From the NCBI GenBank assembly GCA_963732585.1, contig CAVSZY010000005.1, forward strand, positions 1-64,000: a stretch of DNA of 64,000 nt, read 5' to 3'. The position numbers were made by a program, and so were the translations under genes. The notes under the pieces are model-generated. The model was not told the DNA's origin and did no database searches. It saw only the letters and a program-made list of their open reading frames with translations. This stretch comes from WLMZ01 sp963732585 (GTDB lineage: Bacteria; Actinomycetota; Acidimicrobiia; Acidimicrobiales; Ilumatobacteraceae). This document shows, one piece after another, positions 1-8,419 of this stretch (position 1 is its first letter; the number at the start of each line of letters is the position of its first letter).

Positions 1-102
1 TTCGGCACCGCTGAGACGATGCACCGCGCCTTCCGCCGTCGCCTCGACACCACCCCACTCGAACACCGACGCCACTTCACAATCGAAACCGCCGACAGCT
101 AA
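1..102 (+). CDS. AraC/GlxA-family regulator, C-terminal end (partial)
   Basis: Frame 1 is open from the window edge and encodes 33 residues before TAA at 100. The reading FGTAETMHRAFRRRL followed by TPLEHRRHF is the second helix-turn-helix of AraC/XylS-type activators, which usually reads 'GFGS..TLHRAFRRxxGxTPxxYRxxF'. Only the last part of the DNA-binding domain is inside the window, so the sensor domain cannot be judged. A GlxA-like (DJ-1 plus AraC) protein is a guess based on general style. Confidence 0.75.
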   Translation, partial: FGTAETMHRAFRRRLDTTPLEHRRHFTIETADS

Positions 103-491
103 CCGACCGTGGATGAAGGGACCTGGCTGGCAGATCGACCGCGCGGGTAGAGCCGTCGGCAGAGTGCTGTGTCTACCGTGACGAAGTCGCATGCTGCGGT
201 CGCCTGCGATGTCAGCAACGCCGCCCACGACCCTGTCGCGCGAGACGGTGACGGTGCGATCGCCGCTGCCCGAATGAATCGACCAGGCGGTCGGCGCGGC
301 GATCGGGTGGCCGAGTCGAATGAGTTCCCCGGCGACGCCGGTAGCGCCACGTTGGGTTCTCCCGCAGCCCATCCGGTCCTGGATCGGTTCGGGCATCGCT
401 GGAACATCGGCCACGACATCGGAGACGTCACGCCGGCTAAAATGCAGCGGCGCTACGACCAAACGGCTTCGTGCTGAAGGAGGCTCGACCG
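103..491. other. Intergenic stretch without a recognisable gene
   Basis: About 390 bases separate the AraC-type tail from the VOC gene. Short open frames exist on both strands, but none has a familiar protein pattern or a convincing ribosome-binding site. It may be worn-out coding sequence. I see no RNA gene or clear terminator. Confidence 0.4.
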
Positions 492-863
492 ATGTTGGAC
501 CATGTTTCGATCCAGTGCGCCGATCTCGGGGCGAGCGCTGCGTTCTACGACGCGGTGCTGGCGAGCCTGGGCGGGCGGCGGATCTTCGACCGGGACGAAG
601 GCATCGGCTACGGCGTCGACTTCCCCACGTTCTGGCTCGGCGCGCAGCGCACCGGGGACGGGTTTCGTGAGTCGCATCTCGCGTTCCGGGCTCCGGATCG
701 TGACGCCGTGCACACGTTCCGGGACGCTGCGGTGGCCGCCGGCGCCGAGGTGTTGCACGAGCCGCGGGCGTGGCCCGAGTACCATGCCGGCTACTTCGGG
801 GTGTTCGTCCGCGATCCCGACGGCAACAACGTCGAAGCTGTCCACCACACCTTCCTTCCGTAA
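492..863 (+). CDS. VOC-family (glyoxalase/bleomycin-resistance fold) protein
   Basis: Encodes about 123 residues, the usual length of a single VOC domain. It opens with MLDHVSIQCADL, the typical first beta strand carrying a metal-ligand histidine, and ends with RDPDGNNVEAVHH, the conserved last strand. The start is ATG at 492, because AAGGAGG lies just upstream at 478-484 and the longer frame adds residues unlike the family. VOC proteins bind a divalent metal and act as isomerases, dioxygenases or drug-binding proteins; the substrate here cannot be told. It ends 5 bases before the next gene, so the two are probably co-transcribed. Confidence 0.85.
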   Translation: MLDHVSIQCADLGASAAFYDAVLASLGGRRIFDRDEGIGYGVDFPTFWLGAQRTGDGFRESHLAFRAPDRDAVHTFRDAAVAAGAEVLHEPRAWPEYHAGYFGVFVRDPDGNNVEAVHHTFLP

Positions 864-868
864 ACGTC

Positions 869-1435
869 ATGACGAGCAGCGAACGTGAAACACCCGCCGA
901 TCGCTTCCGTCGGGTCGCCGCCCGCTTCAGCCATGTAGCCCATCAGATCAATGGCGACGGCTGGAACCGCGCAACGCCGTGCGATGGTTGGATCGCCCGT
1001 GACGTCATCGGTCACCTGATCGAATGGGTACCCGCGGTCATCGGCTCGGCCGGGATCGATTTTCCACCAGCACCGGCTGTCGACCACCATCCAGCGGCTC
1101 TATTCGATCACCTCGCCCACACGCTCCAGGCGGTGCTCGACAACCCGGACGAGGCGAGCCGAGAAGCTGAGTTCGGGCCGGCGGGCCGAATGACCGTTGC
1201 CTCCACGATCGACAGGCTTGTCCTCGGTGACGTGTTCGTTCACACATGGGATCTCGCTCGCTCCGCTGGCATCGACGAAGGACTCGACCCCGACCTCGCC
1301 GCCGAACAACTCGCGGGCATGGAACCTCTCGACGACATGCTGCGCGCGAGTGGCCACTTTGGGCGGCGAGTTCCTGTCTCGGCCGCTGCCGACGTTCAAA
1401 CTCGGCTCATCGCGTTCACTGGACGCACCCCATGA
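869..1435 (+). CDS. TIGR03086-family metal-binding protein (DinB/mycothiol-isomerase-like)
   Basis: Encodes 188 residues with the family signature: an N-terminal helix with WNRATPCDGW, then ARDVIGHLIEW, and a later VLGDVFVHTWDLARSAG. The last segment holds the third metal-ligand histidine of the DinB/MDMPI four-helix bundle. Family members are actinobacterial and are related to mycothiol-dependent maleylpyruvate isomerase, though most have no proven reaction. ATG at 869 is chosen because upstream in-frame codons overlap the VOC gene in another frame. The gene follows the VOC gene by 5 bases. Confidence 0.85.
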   Translation: MTSSERETPADRFRRVAARFSHVAHQINGDGWNRATPCDGWIARDVIGHLIEWVPAVIGSAGIDFPPAPAVDHHPAALFDHLAHTLQAVLDNPDEASREAEFGPAGRMTVASTIDRLVLGDVFVHTWDLARSAGIDEGLDPDLAAEQLAGMEPLDDMLRASGHFGRRVPVSAAADVQTRLIAFTGRTP

Positions 1436-1789
1436 CGATGCGGGATCGAGGCTGACGAATGACCGGCGTGCGGCCGGATCGACGTCACCCGACTGGTGCG
1501 CGTCGCCGCTAGTGATCCCGAAGGACAGCCCTCTAACAGGCGCGCGACCAGGAGCGGAGGTCGAGGTGGCTGCTGGCTTGGTCTGTGCTCGCTCGCCGGG
1601 TCGCTGGTGCGATGCGCACGAGGTCGCCATACGTTGGTCATGTGGGTTTGGTCGTTGAAATCGCACTGCTCGGCGCTCGTGTAAAGGACGGCTTGCTAGG
1701 AGATGGGCTACGGACCGTTCGGCCGGGTTCTACCCGGCTCGGCATCGGACCCGCCAGTCTGCTCACCACCAGAAGGGTCGTCGGACCGG
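1436..1789. other. Gene-poor stretch, probably degraded
   Basis: Some 350 bases with short overlapping open frames on both strands but no recognised protein. It leads into the broken nitroreductase-like gene and may contain that gene's unrecognisable 5' part. Confidence 0.35.
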
Positions 1790-2102
1790 ACGGTCGCCGC
1801 GCACCCCGTAATTCCTGTGTGTCAGGGAGATCACCTTGCTTTCTCTCTGGTCCCGAACGCTCGCGGCGCTGGGCAGGTCGTTCTGCGCCGCGGGCGCGTT
1901 GTGCGCCGCTTCGCGATCAGAGAGCTTGCCGCCGACGAGGCTGGGCCGATTCTCAAGCAGTACATCGCAGCCCGCGAGCGCCACCCGCCCCTACCTCTAT
2001 GCAAAAGCGGCCGCACCGGTGAGCGAGTTCGTCGCCAAGGCTCACCTCCACCCTGCTTTTGAGCTCACCGTCGTAGACGCCGACACTCGTCGTCGCTCAT
2101 AG
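1790..2102 (+). pseudogene. Deazaflavin-dependent nitroreductase (Ddn/DUF385-like) remnant
   Basis: Two frames together rebuild the C-terminal half of an F420-dependent Ddn-type enzyme. One frame (to about 1965) reads VVLRRGRVVRRFAIRELA and ILKQYIA. A second frame then gives RPYLYAKAAAPVSEFVAKAH and HPAFELT. Family members carry 'LRRGR...VRELPxEEAxPxLKxYL...RPYF...FxxEAxxHPVFEL' in one frame, so at least one frameshift lies near 1960-1985. No intact N-terminus was found. Ddn proteins use coenzyme F420, which fits an actinobacterial host. Confidence 0.65.
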
Positions 2103-2325
2103 GACGACATCGATGTTCATCGTGCTTTCGATGCTCTCGGTCGTCTCATGACGTCGGGTGTCGTGTCGCTGAGGCGACGAGGAATCAGGCTGCCGACACC
2201 TACAGCCAAGTCGACGGTCCGAGGGTGACGCCAGCCTGATCGGCTAGCGCTCGACGCCTCAGCTCAGCTAGACCCATCTAGATCGGCTGGACACGGCAAA
2301 TCCCTCGACGCTCGCGTAGCGACGT

Positions 2326-2790
2326 TTACCGGAGTCTGTCCAGAGGTTCAGCACCCTGTTCTCGATTTTGGTTGCCAGTCGTGAGCTGTCGGCCGAGGGC
2401 CAGGATGATGATTGCCGCGGCGAGGAGGTGGGTGCATACGAGCACCGCTTTGGTGGCGGTGTCATCGGGGGCTGCGATTGCTGGGATAAGCGAGAGTCCG
2501 GTGGCGACCCATGTGACGACGACGAACCGTCGGCGGTCGCCGAGGAGTCGGGCCAACACGACGCCCAGGGCGGCACCGATGATGGTCCACCACGCAAAGG
2601 CGGGAATCGGAATCGCTTCGGCGTTGACTTCGAGGCTGACATCCGCAGCGTTCGCGATGGCAGCTACAACGGTCGTGCCTACGGCCGCGATCGCGCCTGC
2701 GAGAGCACCGGCGCGAATAAGACGTCGCGTGTTCGGTTTGTTGGACTTCACGATCGGTTCGTGGTGGGTGGAGCGTGGGGTAGTGGTCAT
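2326..2790 (-). CDS. DUF6069-type four-helix membrane protein
   Basis: Encodes 154 residues from ATG at 2790 with a good ribosome-binding site (GGAG, 7 bases upstream). Four hydrophobic helices are visible: one starting near GALAGAIAAVGTTVVAAIA, one at WWTIIGAALGVVLARLL, one at VVTWVATGLSLIPAIA, and one at HLLAAAIIILALGRQL. This 4-TM layout and the short polar N-terminus match the DUF6069 family, of unknown function and common in actinobacteria. A broken paralogue lies at 7449. No partner gene suggests a role. Confidence 0.8.
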   Translation of the reverse strand: MTTTPRSTHHEPIVKSNKPNTRRLIRAGALAGAIAAVGTTVVAAIANAADVSLEVNAEAIPIPAFAWWTIIGAALGVVLARLLGDRRRFVVVTWVATGLSLIPAIAAPDDTATKAVLVCTHLLAAAIIILALGRQLTTGNQNREQGAEPLDRLR

Positions 2791-3003
2791 TGTGATTCTC
2801 CTTGCTCGGTGTTTGTGGTGACGTCGAAACCGTCGAGCGCTTCCGGACACGGCTACGCCATCCCGGGCCGAACGTGGGCATGTCGGCGGCGCCGAGTTGC
2901 GCGGTTGAGAAGTCGTCGAACCCGTCGCCAGGAGGGTCCGGAAATCGACGTCGGTGTCGGGTCCCGATGGGATGCCGTTTACGGTCGACATGACCGCTCG
3001 ACG

Positions 3004-3546
3004 TCAGCGTTCCGTCAGTGAGGTTGCCTTGTTCAGATGCAAGGCGAGGTTGTCGAGCAACGTGCCCCAACCGCCCACCATTTCAGCGAAGAACTCGTTC
3101 TCCCAATCGGCTCCGCTTCCGTATGCGCTCGACACGATGCGGAGCACGCAACTGCCGCCGGACACTGCTTCGATCAGGAACTCGGTAGCGATCGGGGTAA
3201 CCGACGACAAGTCGTCGTGCACCTGCGAGAGCGGCACGCCGAGCCCGTCGAACCACTCGACCATCTCGGCCGGAATGTCCTCGACTCGGTCGGCGACCGG
3301 CCATGGCTCTTCGTACGCGAACCTTCGGTTCGGTGTGTAGTCGGTGACAACACCAATGGAGGTGAAGTCGCCGAGATCGAACGACACCTCACCACCGATT
3401 TGCGGGTCGAGTCGGGTCGGTACCATCCACGCCGAAATTCCGTCGGCGGTGGCGATTGCGTCCCACACCTGTTCCGGAGTGGCGGCCACCTCGTAGGTGC
3501 GTTCCATCCGATGTTCGACTCGGTTGGGTTGGTCTGGTTTGGTCAC
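3004..3546 (-). CDS. SRPBCC-domain protein (AHSA1/START-like)
   Basis: Encodes 180 residues with the standard opening RTYEVAATPEQVWDAIATAD, then ISAWMVPTRLDPQIGGEVSF, and a closing helix WGTLLDNLALHLNKA. This is the activator-of-Hsp90/START-like fold with a hydrophobic ligand pocket. It lies 9 bases downstream of the ArsR-type regulator on the same strand; ArsR-SRPBCC pairs are very common and are usually co-regulated. The ligand is unknown. Confidence 0.88.
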   Translation of the reverse strand: MTKPDQPNRVEHRMERTYEVAATPEQVWDAIATADGISAWMVPTRLDPQIGGEVSFDLGDFTSIGVVTDYTPNRRFAYEEPWPVADRVEDIPAEMVEWFDGLGVPLSQVHDDLSSVTPIATEFLIEAVSGGSCVLRIVSSAYGSGADWENEFFAEMVGGWGTLLDNLALHLNKATSLTER

Positions 3547-3555
3547 GGGGGCTCC

Positions 3556-4185
3556 TCAGGTCGGGGGTATGACGAGATGGTCAGACGGTGCGGTCGCCCG
3601 TCGTGATGTCGTCCGCGCCGCAGGCTGCGGATGTGATGCCACGACGAGACGGTGTAGGCGGCCGTCGTCGTGGTGATATTGAGCAGCAAGGTCCGCGATC
3701 GCGTGCTGCAACTTGGCCGTGAACGCAGCGCGGTCTGCCGCGTTGGCGAAACCGATTGTCGTGTCGATCGTCAAGGTCGCAAGTCGCTGGTCCCTCGCGG
3801 CCGTCTGTTGGTTGAGCGCTCCGACCTCGGTCACGATTCGGGCAGCAACGGCGACTTGGTAGGCGGCTGAGAGCTTGTCGGTGAGCTGTGACGGATCGAG
3901 CGGTGATTGCTGACCGACCGATGGTGAGACGATGAGATGTGTCGCGACGGCGCGCATGACCCGTTCAGTGATCCCGCCCCACGAGCGTTCCTCCGCCACT
4001 TCGATCAGACCGTGCGATTCGAGGGTTCGCAGATGGTAGTTGACCTTCTGCCGGCTGAGCCCGACCCGTTCTGCCAACGTGACGGCCGAGGCCGGCTCGG
4101 ACAACGCGCTCAGGATCACCGATCGAATCGGGTCCATCACGACCGCTACTGCGGCGGGATCATCGAGCACTCGTACGGCGTCCAC
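3556..4185 (-). CDS. ArsR-like winged-helix transcriptional regulator
   Basis: The DNA-binding part reads MDPIRSVILSALSEPASA, then LSRQKVNYHLRTLESHGLI, a classic ArsR/HTH_20 winged helix. A helical C-terminal region of about 120 residues follows. I place the start at GTG 4185. A longer TTG-started frame (4272) would run through a perfect palindrome at 4200-4223 that looks like the gene's own operator. A TTGACA element inside that palindrome with TACGGT about 18 bases on would make the transcript almost leaderless. The gene is in one operon with the SRPBCC gene. The metal-binding CXC of true ArsR is absent, so the signal is probably not a metal. Confidence 0.82.
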   Translation of the reverse strand: MDAVRVLDDPAAVAVVMDPIRSVILSALSEPASAVTLAERVGLSRQKVNYHLRTLESHGLIEVAEERSWGGITERVMRAVATHLIVSPSVGQQSPLDPSQLTDKLSAAYQVAVAARIVTEVGALNQQTAARDQRLATLTIDTTIGFANAADRAAFTAKLQHAIADLAAQYHHDDGRLHRLVVASHPQPAARTTSRRATAPSDHLVIPPT

Positions 4186-4199
4186 GAGCCAACCGTACG

Positions 4200-4223
4200 C
4201 CTTGACAAGAATATCTGTCAAGG
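4200..4223. promoter_or_regulatory. Perfect 8-bp inverted repeat, probable ArsR-type operator
   Basis: CCTTGACA at 4200-4207 and TGTCAAGG at 4216-4223 are exact inverted repeats with an 8-base spacer. Each arm contains TTGACA, so the site also overlaps a possible -35 box. It sits 15 bases upstream of the regulator's GTG start, in the position expected for autorepression. Confidence 0.6.
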
Positions 4224-4271
4224 GGTTGAGAGGGCGACCGCGCGATGAGTTTTCGGTGCTAGCTCGTCTCA

Positions 4272-4628
4272 ATGTCCATGAGCGATCACATTGAGCTTTT
4301 GGACATCCGGCGGGCGTCGTCGACCGGGCCGGCCGCCTCTGCGGCGGCGGTGCATCGACGTTTGCGGCCGTTGCGGTTGGCGACGTTGTTGCAGGGGATG
4401 ATGTTGTGGGTTCCGGTCGAGAAGCTGTTCATGTCCGAGATCGGGTTCACCCCGGCGAGGGTCGGGCTGATGGCTGGCGTGTACGCGGTGGTCGTCCCGC
4501 TGTTGGAGATCCCGTCGGGACTGCTCGCCGATAGGTGGAGCCGCAAGGGAGTGCTGATGGTCGCAACGGTGGCGTTGTTCGCCGCGGTCGCGGTCGGGGC
4601 GGTCGCGCATGGCCCATCACCGTGGTGA
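4272..4628 (+). pseudogene. Major facilitator transporter, N-terminal fragment
   Basis: Encodes 118 residues matching the first three helices of an MFS transporter: LATLLQGMMLWVPVEKLFMS, VGLMAGVYAVVVPLLEIPSG, and the loop motif LLADRWSRKG followed by a third helix. A full transporter has about 400 residues and 12 helices. The frame stops at 4628, and the DNA passes directly into a piece of an unrelated sigma-factor gene, so a deletion or rearrangement joined two genes near 4605. Confidence 0.75.
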
Positions 4629-4960
4629 CGCCGGCAGCATCGTGGAGCTACTCCGCGATGACATTCGAATCGCCATGCCCCCCGATCCGATTCGCTACGA
4701 CGGCGTCGCGGCCGCTGCCGGGTTCTTCGATGAGATCTTCGACCCGCTCGCCGGGTACGAGTTCCGGCTGGTCGCCACACGAGCGAACCGTCCAGCCCGC
4801 TGCCGCGAACTATCTTCGCGAACCCGGCCAGACCGAGTTTCGGGCCTTCTCGATCGATGTGCTGAACATCATCAACGGCCAACTCGTTGGCATCACGACA
4901 TTCTTCGTCCCCCAACATGTTTCCTCTCTTCGGGCTCGCAGCAACCTGGACGGCGTCATC
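4609..4960 (+). pseudogene. SnoaL-like C-terminal domain of an ECF sigma factor (fragment)
   Basis: From 4609 one frame reads HHRGDAGSIVELLRDDIRIA, then MPPDPIRYDG, AAGFFDEIF and FRLVATRANR. A single-base shift near 4795 moves to another frame that continues AAANYLREPGQTEFRAFSID, INGQLVGITTFF. This resembles the SnoaL-like tail of ECF41/SigG-type sigma factors. No sigma domain precedes it; the upstream DNA is the MFS fragment. Confidence 0.55.
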
Positions 4961-5025
4961 AGATCGTTGATCGGGCGACACGCGCATGACCCTGCCTCCA
5001 ACCCGAAGGTCGTAGGTTGGTCGAC

Positions 5026-5601
5026 ATGGCGTTCGACGACCAACCACTCGAACCGATCGAGGGCCGAGGTCCGGTTCTCAACGGTTCGCTGGTACGTCTT
5101 CGCCGCGCTACGGCCAACGATGCGGACCGGGTCGTTGAGATCCGTTCGACGCCCGAGGTGTTTCGACGGTGGATAGGAGATGACCTGCGCCAAGAGTTCC
5201 TCGAGGACATCGACTCCGAAGACCTGATCTTGTTCGTCATCGAGGACCAACAGCATCAAGTGATCGGTGGAATCCAATGGCACGAAGAAACCGATCCGAT
5301 GTACCGTCACGCCGGAATCGACCTCTTTATCGATCCCTCCGTGCACGGCCGCGGATACGGAACCGACGCCGTCCGCACTCTCGTCGACTACCTCGTCAAT
5401 GTCGTGGGACATCATCGGTTCGTCATCGACCCCGCTGCAGACAACGCAGCGGCGATCGCCTGCTACTCCAAGGTCGGGTTCAAACCGGTCGGGGTCATGC
5501 GCCGCTACGAACGCTCGCCTGACGGCACCTGGCACGACGGACTCTTGATGGACCTCCTGGCAGAAGACTTCATCACGGGCGCGGACTCCGGTACTCGGTA
5601 G
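5026..5601 (+). CDS. GNAT-family N-acetyltransferase (AAC(6')-like)
   Basis: Encodes 191 residues. It has the acetyl-CoA pyrophosphate loop PSVHGRGYGTDAVRTLVDY, an upstream strand IGGIQWHEETDPMYRHAGID, and the C-terminal AADNAAAIACYSKVGFKPVG motif. This pattern resembles aminoglycoside 6'-acetyltransferases and RimJ-like enzymes, but resistance cannot be inferred from sequence alone. Start ATG 5026 is preferred over TTG 5017. The 3' end overlaps the convergent sigma-factor gene by 29 bases. Confidence 0.87.
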   Translation: MAFDDQPLEPIEGRGPVLNGSLVRLRRATANDADRVVEIRSTPEVFRRWIGDDLRQEFLEDIDSEDLILFVIEDQQHQVIGGIQWHEETDPMYRHAGIDLFIDPSVHGRGYGTDAVRTLVDYLVNVVGHHRFVIDPAADNAAAIACYSKVGFKPVGVMRRYERSPDGTWHDGLLMDLLAEDFITGADSGTR

Positions 5602-6841
5602 GGGTGTCTAGGGCTACCGCGAGTCTGTGGGCTTGGGTGGTGAGGTATCGGCTTTGCGCGGTGTTGGTGGCGTGTCGGGCAGCTTCTCGAAACGCGGCGA
5701 TTGCTTCGTCGGTGTTGCCTGCTTGTTCGTGGAGGTGTGCTCGTGCGGCGTGGTACCGGCGATCATTGACGATGCGCGGGTCGTGTTCGAGTTCAGCCAG
5801 TCGTCGAAGTCCAGCGTCGGGCCCGTCGCGAATAGCGATCGCTACCGCGTGGTTGAGGTCGACGATGGGGCTGGGTGCGCATTGTTGGAGAAGTTCGTAG
5901 AGCGCGACGATCTGCGGCCAGTCCGTTGCCGCAGAGTCGCTGGTTTCGTCGTGGAGCGCAGCGATCGCAGCTTGGAGCTGGTAGGCGCCGACCAGTCCCC
6001 TTGGCAGTGCGTCGGTGATCAGCGCCGTGCCTTCGGCGATTTCGTCTTGGTTCCAGAGGCTGCGGTCCTGGTCTGCCATCGGGATGAGTGACCCGTCGGG
6101 GCCGACGCGTGCGTCACGTCGTGCGTCGGTGAGCAGCATCAGCGCGAGGAGTCCAGCGACTTCACTGTCGTCGGGAAGCAGGACGTGTACGAGTCGAGCG
6201 AGCCGGATGGCTTCGGTCGCAAGTTCCGTCCGTTGAAGGCTCGCTCCAGATGTTGCTGCGTAGCCTTCGTTGAACACGAGGTACAGCACGTGCAGCACCG
6301 ACATCAGCCGCGCCTCGCGCTCGGCGACGGCCGGGAGCGCGAACGGAACTCCGCTGGTCGTGATGGTCTGTTTCGCCCGTGTGATGCGACGAACGATGGT
6401 GGATTCGTTGGTGAGAAACGCCCGGGCGATCTCGTTGGTGGTGAGCCCACCGACCGCTCGGAGGGTCAGCGCGATCTGTGACGCAGGGGTGAGCGATGGA
6501 TGGCAGCACATGAACAGCACCACGAGCGAGTCATCACCATCGGGGTGCGTGGTTGTCCCGGGCTGATGGGGCACATGCCATCGGGTCACGGTTTCTTCTC
6601 GACGTTCGCGTGCTTGGCGGGCTCGGAGCAGATCGGTGAGTCGGCGTGACGCAACGGTGATCAACCATGCTTTCGGGTTCGCAGGCAGCCCCGTGGTCGG
6701 CCATTGCGTAGCGGCGGCGATGAGAGCTTCTTGGGTCGCGTCTTCCGCTGTGTCGAAGTTCCCGTAACGGCGTACCACCGCACCAAGGACCTGCGGCGCG
6801 AGGCCACGCAGCAGGTCCCCGAGTGCGGTGTCACCGTTCAT
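5573..6841 (-). CDS. ECF42-type RNA polymerase sigma factor (COG4941)
   Basis: Encodes 422 residues, twice the usual ECF length, as expected for the ECF42 group. Region 2 reads VVRRYGNFDTAEDATQEALI with LPANPKAWLITVASRRLTDL; region 4 has GGLTTNEIARAFLTNESTIV. The long C-terminal part (from about residue 190, RLMSVLHVLYLVFNEGYAA) is the helical TPR-like extension of the group. ATG at 6841 lies 11 bases after the stop of a YCII gene on the same strand, the typical partner. ECF42 factors lack a classic anti-sigma factor and are thought to be tuned through their C-terminal extension. Confidence 0.92.
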   Translation of the reverse strand: MNGDTALGDLLRGLAPQVLGAVVRRYGNFDTAEDATQEALIAAATQWPTTGLPANPKAWLITVASRRLTDLLRARQARERREETVTRWHVPHQPGTTTHPDGDDSLVVLFMCCHPSLTPASQIALTLRAVGGLTTNEIARAFLTNESTIVRRITRAKQTITTSGVPFALPAVAEREARLMSVLHVLYLVFNEGYAATSGASLQRTELATEAIRLARLVHVLLPDDSEVAGLLALMLLTDARRDARVGPDGSLIPMADQDRSLWNQDEIAEGTALITDALPRGLVGAYQLQAAIAALHDETSDSAATDWPQIVALYELLQQCAPSPIVDLNHAVAIAIRDGPDAGLRRLAELEHDPRIVNDRRYHAARAHLHEQAGNTDEAIAAFREAARHATNTAQSRYLTTQAHRLAVALDTPTEYRSPRP

Positions 6842-6852
6842 GGACTCGGCGC

Positions 6853-7263
6853 TCAGGCGTCTTGGCCGTAGTCGTCGATCGGACGAACATCCGCGTAGGC
6901 GGTAGCCCGGACATGATCGGGTGCGGGACAGTTGGCGAGCTTCGCGGCGATCTCGGTTGCCCGATCGAAGCTCGCACATTCCACGACCCAGTACCCGGCG
7001 AGGACCTCTTCGGTCTCCGCGTATGGCCCATCGGTGACCACTGGTGCGCCGTCACGCATCGATAGTCGTCGGGTGTGGACGGGGGCGCTCAACCCGCGGG
7101 TCTCGACCAGCTCACCGGACGCTGCGAGCTCGGCCACAAAGGCCTCCATGAAGGCGCCCATCTTCCCGAAGTCCTCACCCTGCCAGGCAGGTTTCGAGGT
7201 TGCCTGACCGGCCATACCGTCGTAGTCCTCCTGCGACGCGTACGTCAAGATCATGTACTTCAT
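6853..7263 (-). CDS. YCII-related (DGPF-domain) protein
   Basis: Encodes 136 residues from ATG 7263: MKYMILTYASQEDYD at the N-terminus and the domain-defining TDGPYAETEEVLAGYWVVE. YCII/DGPF proteins adopt a ferredoxin-like fold with a conserved His/Asp pair of unproven chemistry. They are the standard genomic neighbours of ECF42 sigma factors. Here the gene is upstream of the sigma gene, so both are likely one transcript. Confidence 0.92.
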   Translation of the reverse strand: MKYMILTYASQEDYDGMAGQATSKPAWQGEDFGKMGAFMEAFVAELAASGELVETRGLSAPVHTRRLSMRDGAPVVTDGPYAETEEVLAGYWVVECASFDRATEIAAKLANCPAPDHVRATAYADVRPIDDYGQDA

Positions 7264-7448
7264 CGTTGTCTCCTTGTTGTGTGGCGCCACACCATTGTGA
7301 CGCTCGACAGAGACGTCGACGCCGCGTCCGACATCCGGACATTGAGATCCCCAAAATTTCGCATCCGTCGTGTCCGGATCCTCGGCCTGTATCCGACGTA
7401 TCCGTGAACGCTTCCGACGACCGGAGGCAACACGAACGAGGAACCGCC

Positions 7449-7903
7449 ATGAAATCGACCACCATCAACAACCCAGTCGCCCACCAGACGACTCGGACGC
7501 ACAGATCCATCTGGTCGACCGGGCTGCGAGCCGGCCTGGTCGCCGCAGCTGCCACGGAGCTGTTCGCCACCATCGCTCGTGTCGGTGGCGTACCGATGCG
7601 TGCCGGCGGCATCTGCCGCCGCGACGGCACAGTCGTTGCCGCCCGGGTGGGTCGCGGTTGCGACCGTATTCTGCACGCTGGTCGGCCTCGGTCTGGCTGC
7701 GGTACTTGAGCGGGTCACGTCCTGCCCGCGGCGGGCATTCCTGATCACCGTGTGTGCTCACCGTGGTCTCGTTCGTGTCCCCGATCGGTGCCGGCGAGAC
7801 CACGCTCGCCACCAAGCTCACTGTCGGCTTCGCGCACGTTATCGCCGCCGCCGTTGTGATCCCTGCGATCGCCAAGACGCTTCCTGACGAGGACACGATG
7901 ACC
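7449..7903 (+). pseudogene. DUF6069-like membrane protein, frameshifted
   Basis: Three frames rebuild one protein related to the intact gene at 2326-2790. The first, from ATG 7449, gives WSTGLRAGLVAAAATELFAT. The second gives GWVAVATVFCTLVGLGLAAV. The third gives KLTVGFAHVIAAAVVIPAIA. All four hydrophobic helices are still readable, so the two frameshifts (near 7610 and 7750) look recent. Upstream lies the divergent YCII gene. Confidence 0.7.
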
Positions 7904-8250
7904 ACGAAACCAGCCTCCGCCCGCACATCGAGGCTTACATCGACGCGTTCCCGGTCGACCAACCAGCAATCCTGGTCGAGACGTTGCGCCGAGTTCGGTC
8001 CGGCGCTCCCGAGTCGATTCGCTACGACATGCCAGCATTCAGGCTTCGCAACGGTCACTCCGTCTACTTCGCCGGCTGGAAACACCACCTCAGTCTCCAC
8101 GACATCCCCGTCCTCGCCGGCGACCTCGAGCCCGAAGCGGGCGAGTATCGAAACGGGAAGGACACCCTCAGGTTCCCGTATAAGAACCCGATCCCTACGA
8201 CCTCATCGAACGCATCGTCATCCAACTCAACACCCGCGACCACACGTGAG
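7898..8250 (+). pseudogene. DUF1801 (iron-chaperone/YdhG-like) protein, frameshifted
   Basis: The main frame reads HIEAYIDAFPVDQPAILVET, then LRRVRSGAPESIRYDMPAF, SVYFAGWKHHLSLHDIP and KDTLRFPYKNPIP, a typical DUF1801 protein. The apparent original ATG (7898) is in another frame. A second shift near 8193 moves the end, YDLIERIVIQLN, out of frame. Two shifts in 350 bases make this a pseudogene unless they are sequence errors. Confidence 0.7.
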
Positions 8251-8419
8251 AGGCCGCCGGAACCCGCGCTGAACCACAACCGCTCGACCTACCGACAAAG
8301 CAGTCCACCGGCAGCCATGGCCAGAGCGCGTGGACGTCCTGGTTGCGGGTCGGCTTCACGGATCACGCCATGCAGTCTCGTCATGGTCGCAACGCCTCGC
8401 ACTTGAGGTTGGTGCGTTG
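8251..8419. other. Short gene-free gap between convergent pseudogenes
   Basis: About 170 bases between the DUF1801 remnant and the 3' end of the oppositely oriented PPOX-like remnant. No hairpin terminator stands out. Confidence 0.3.
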
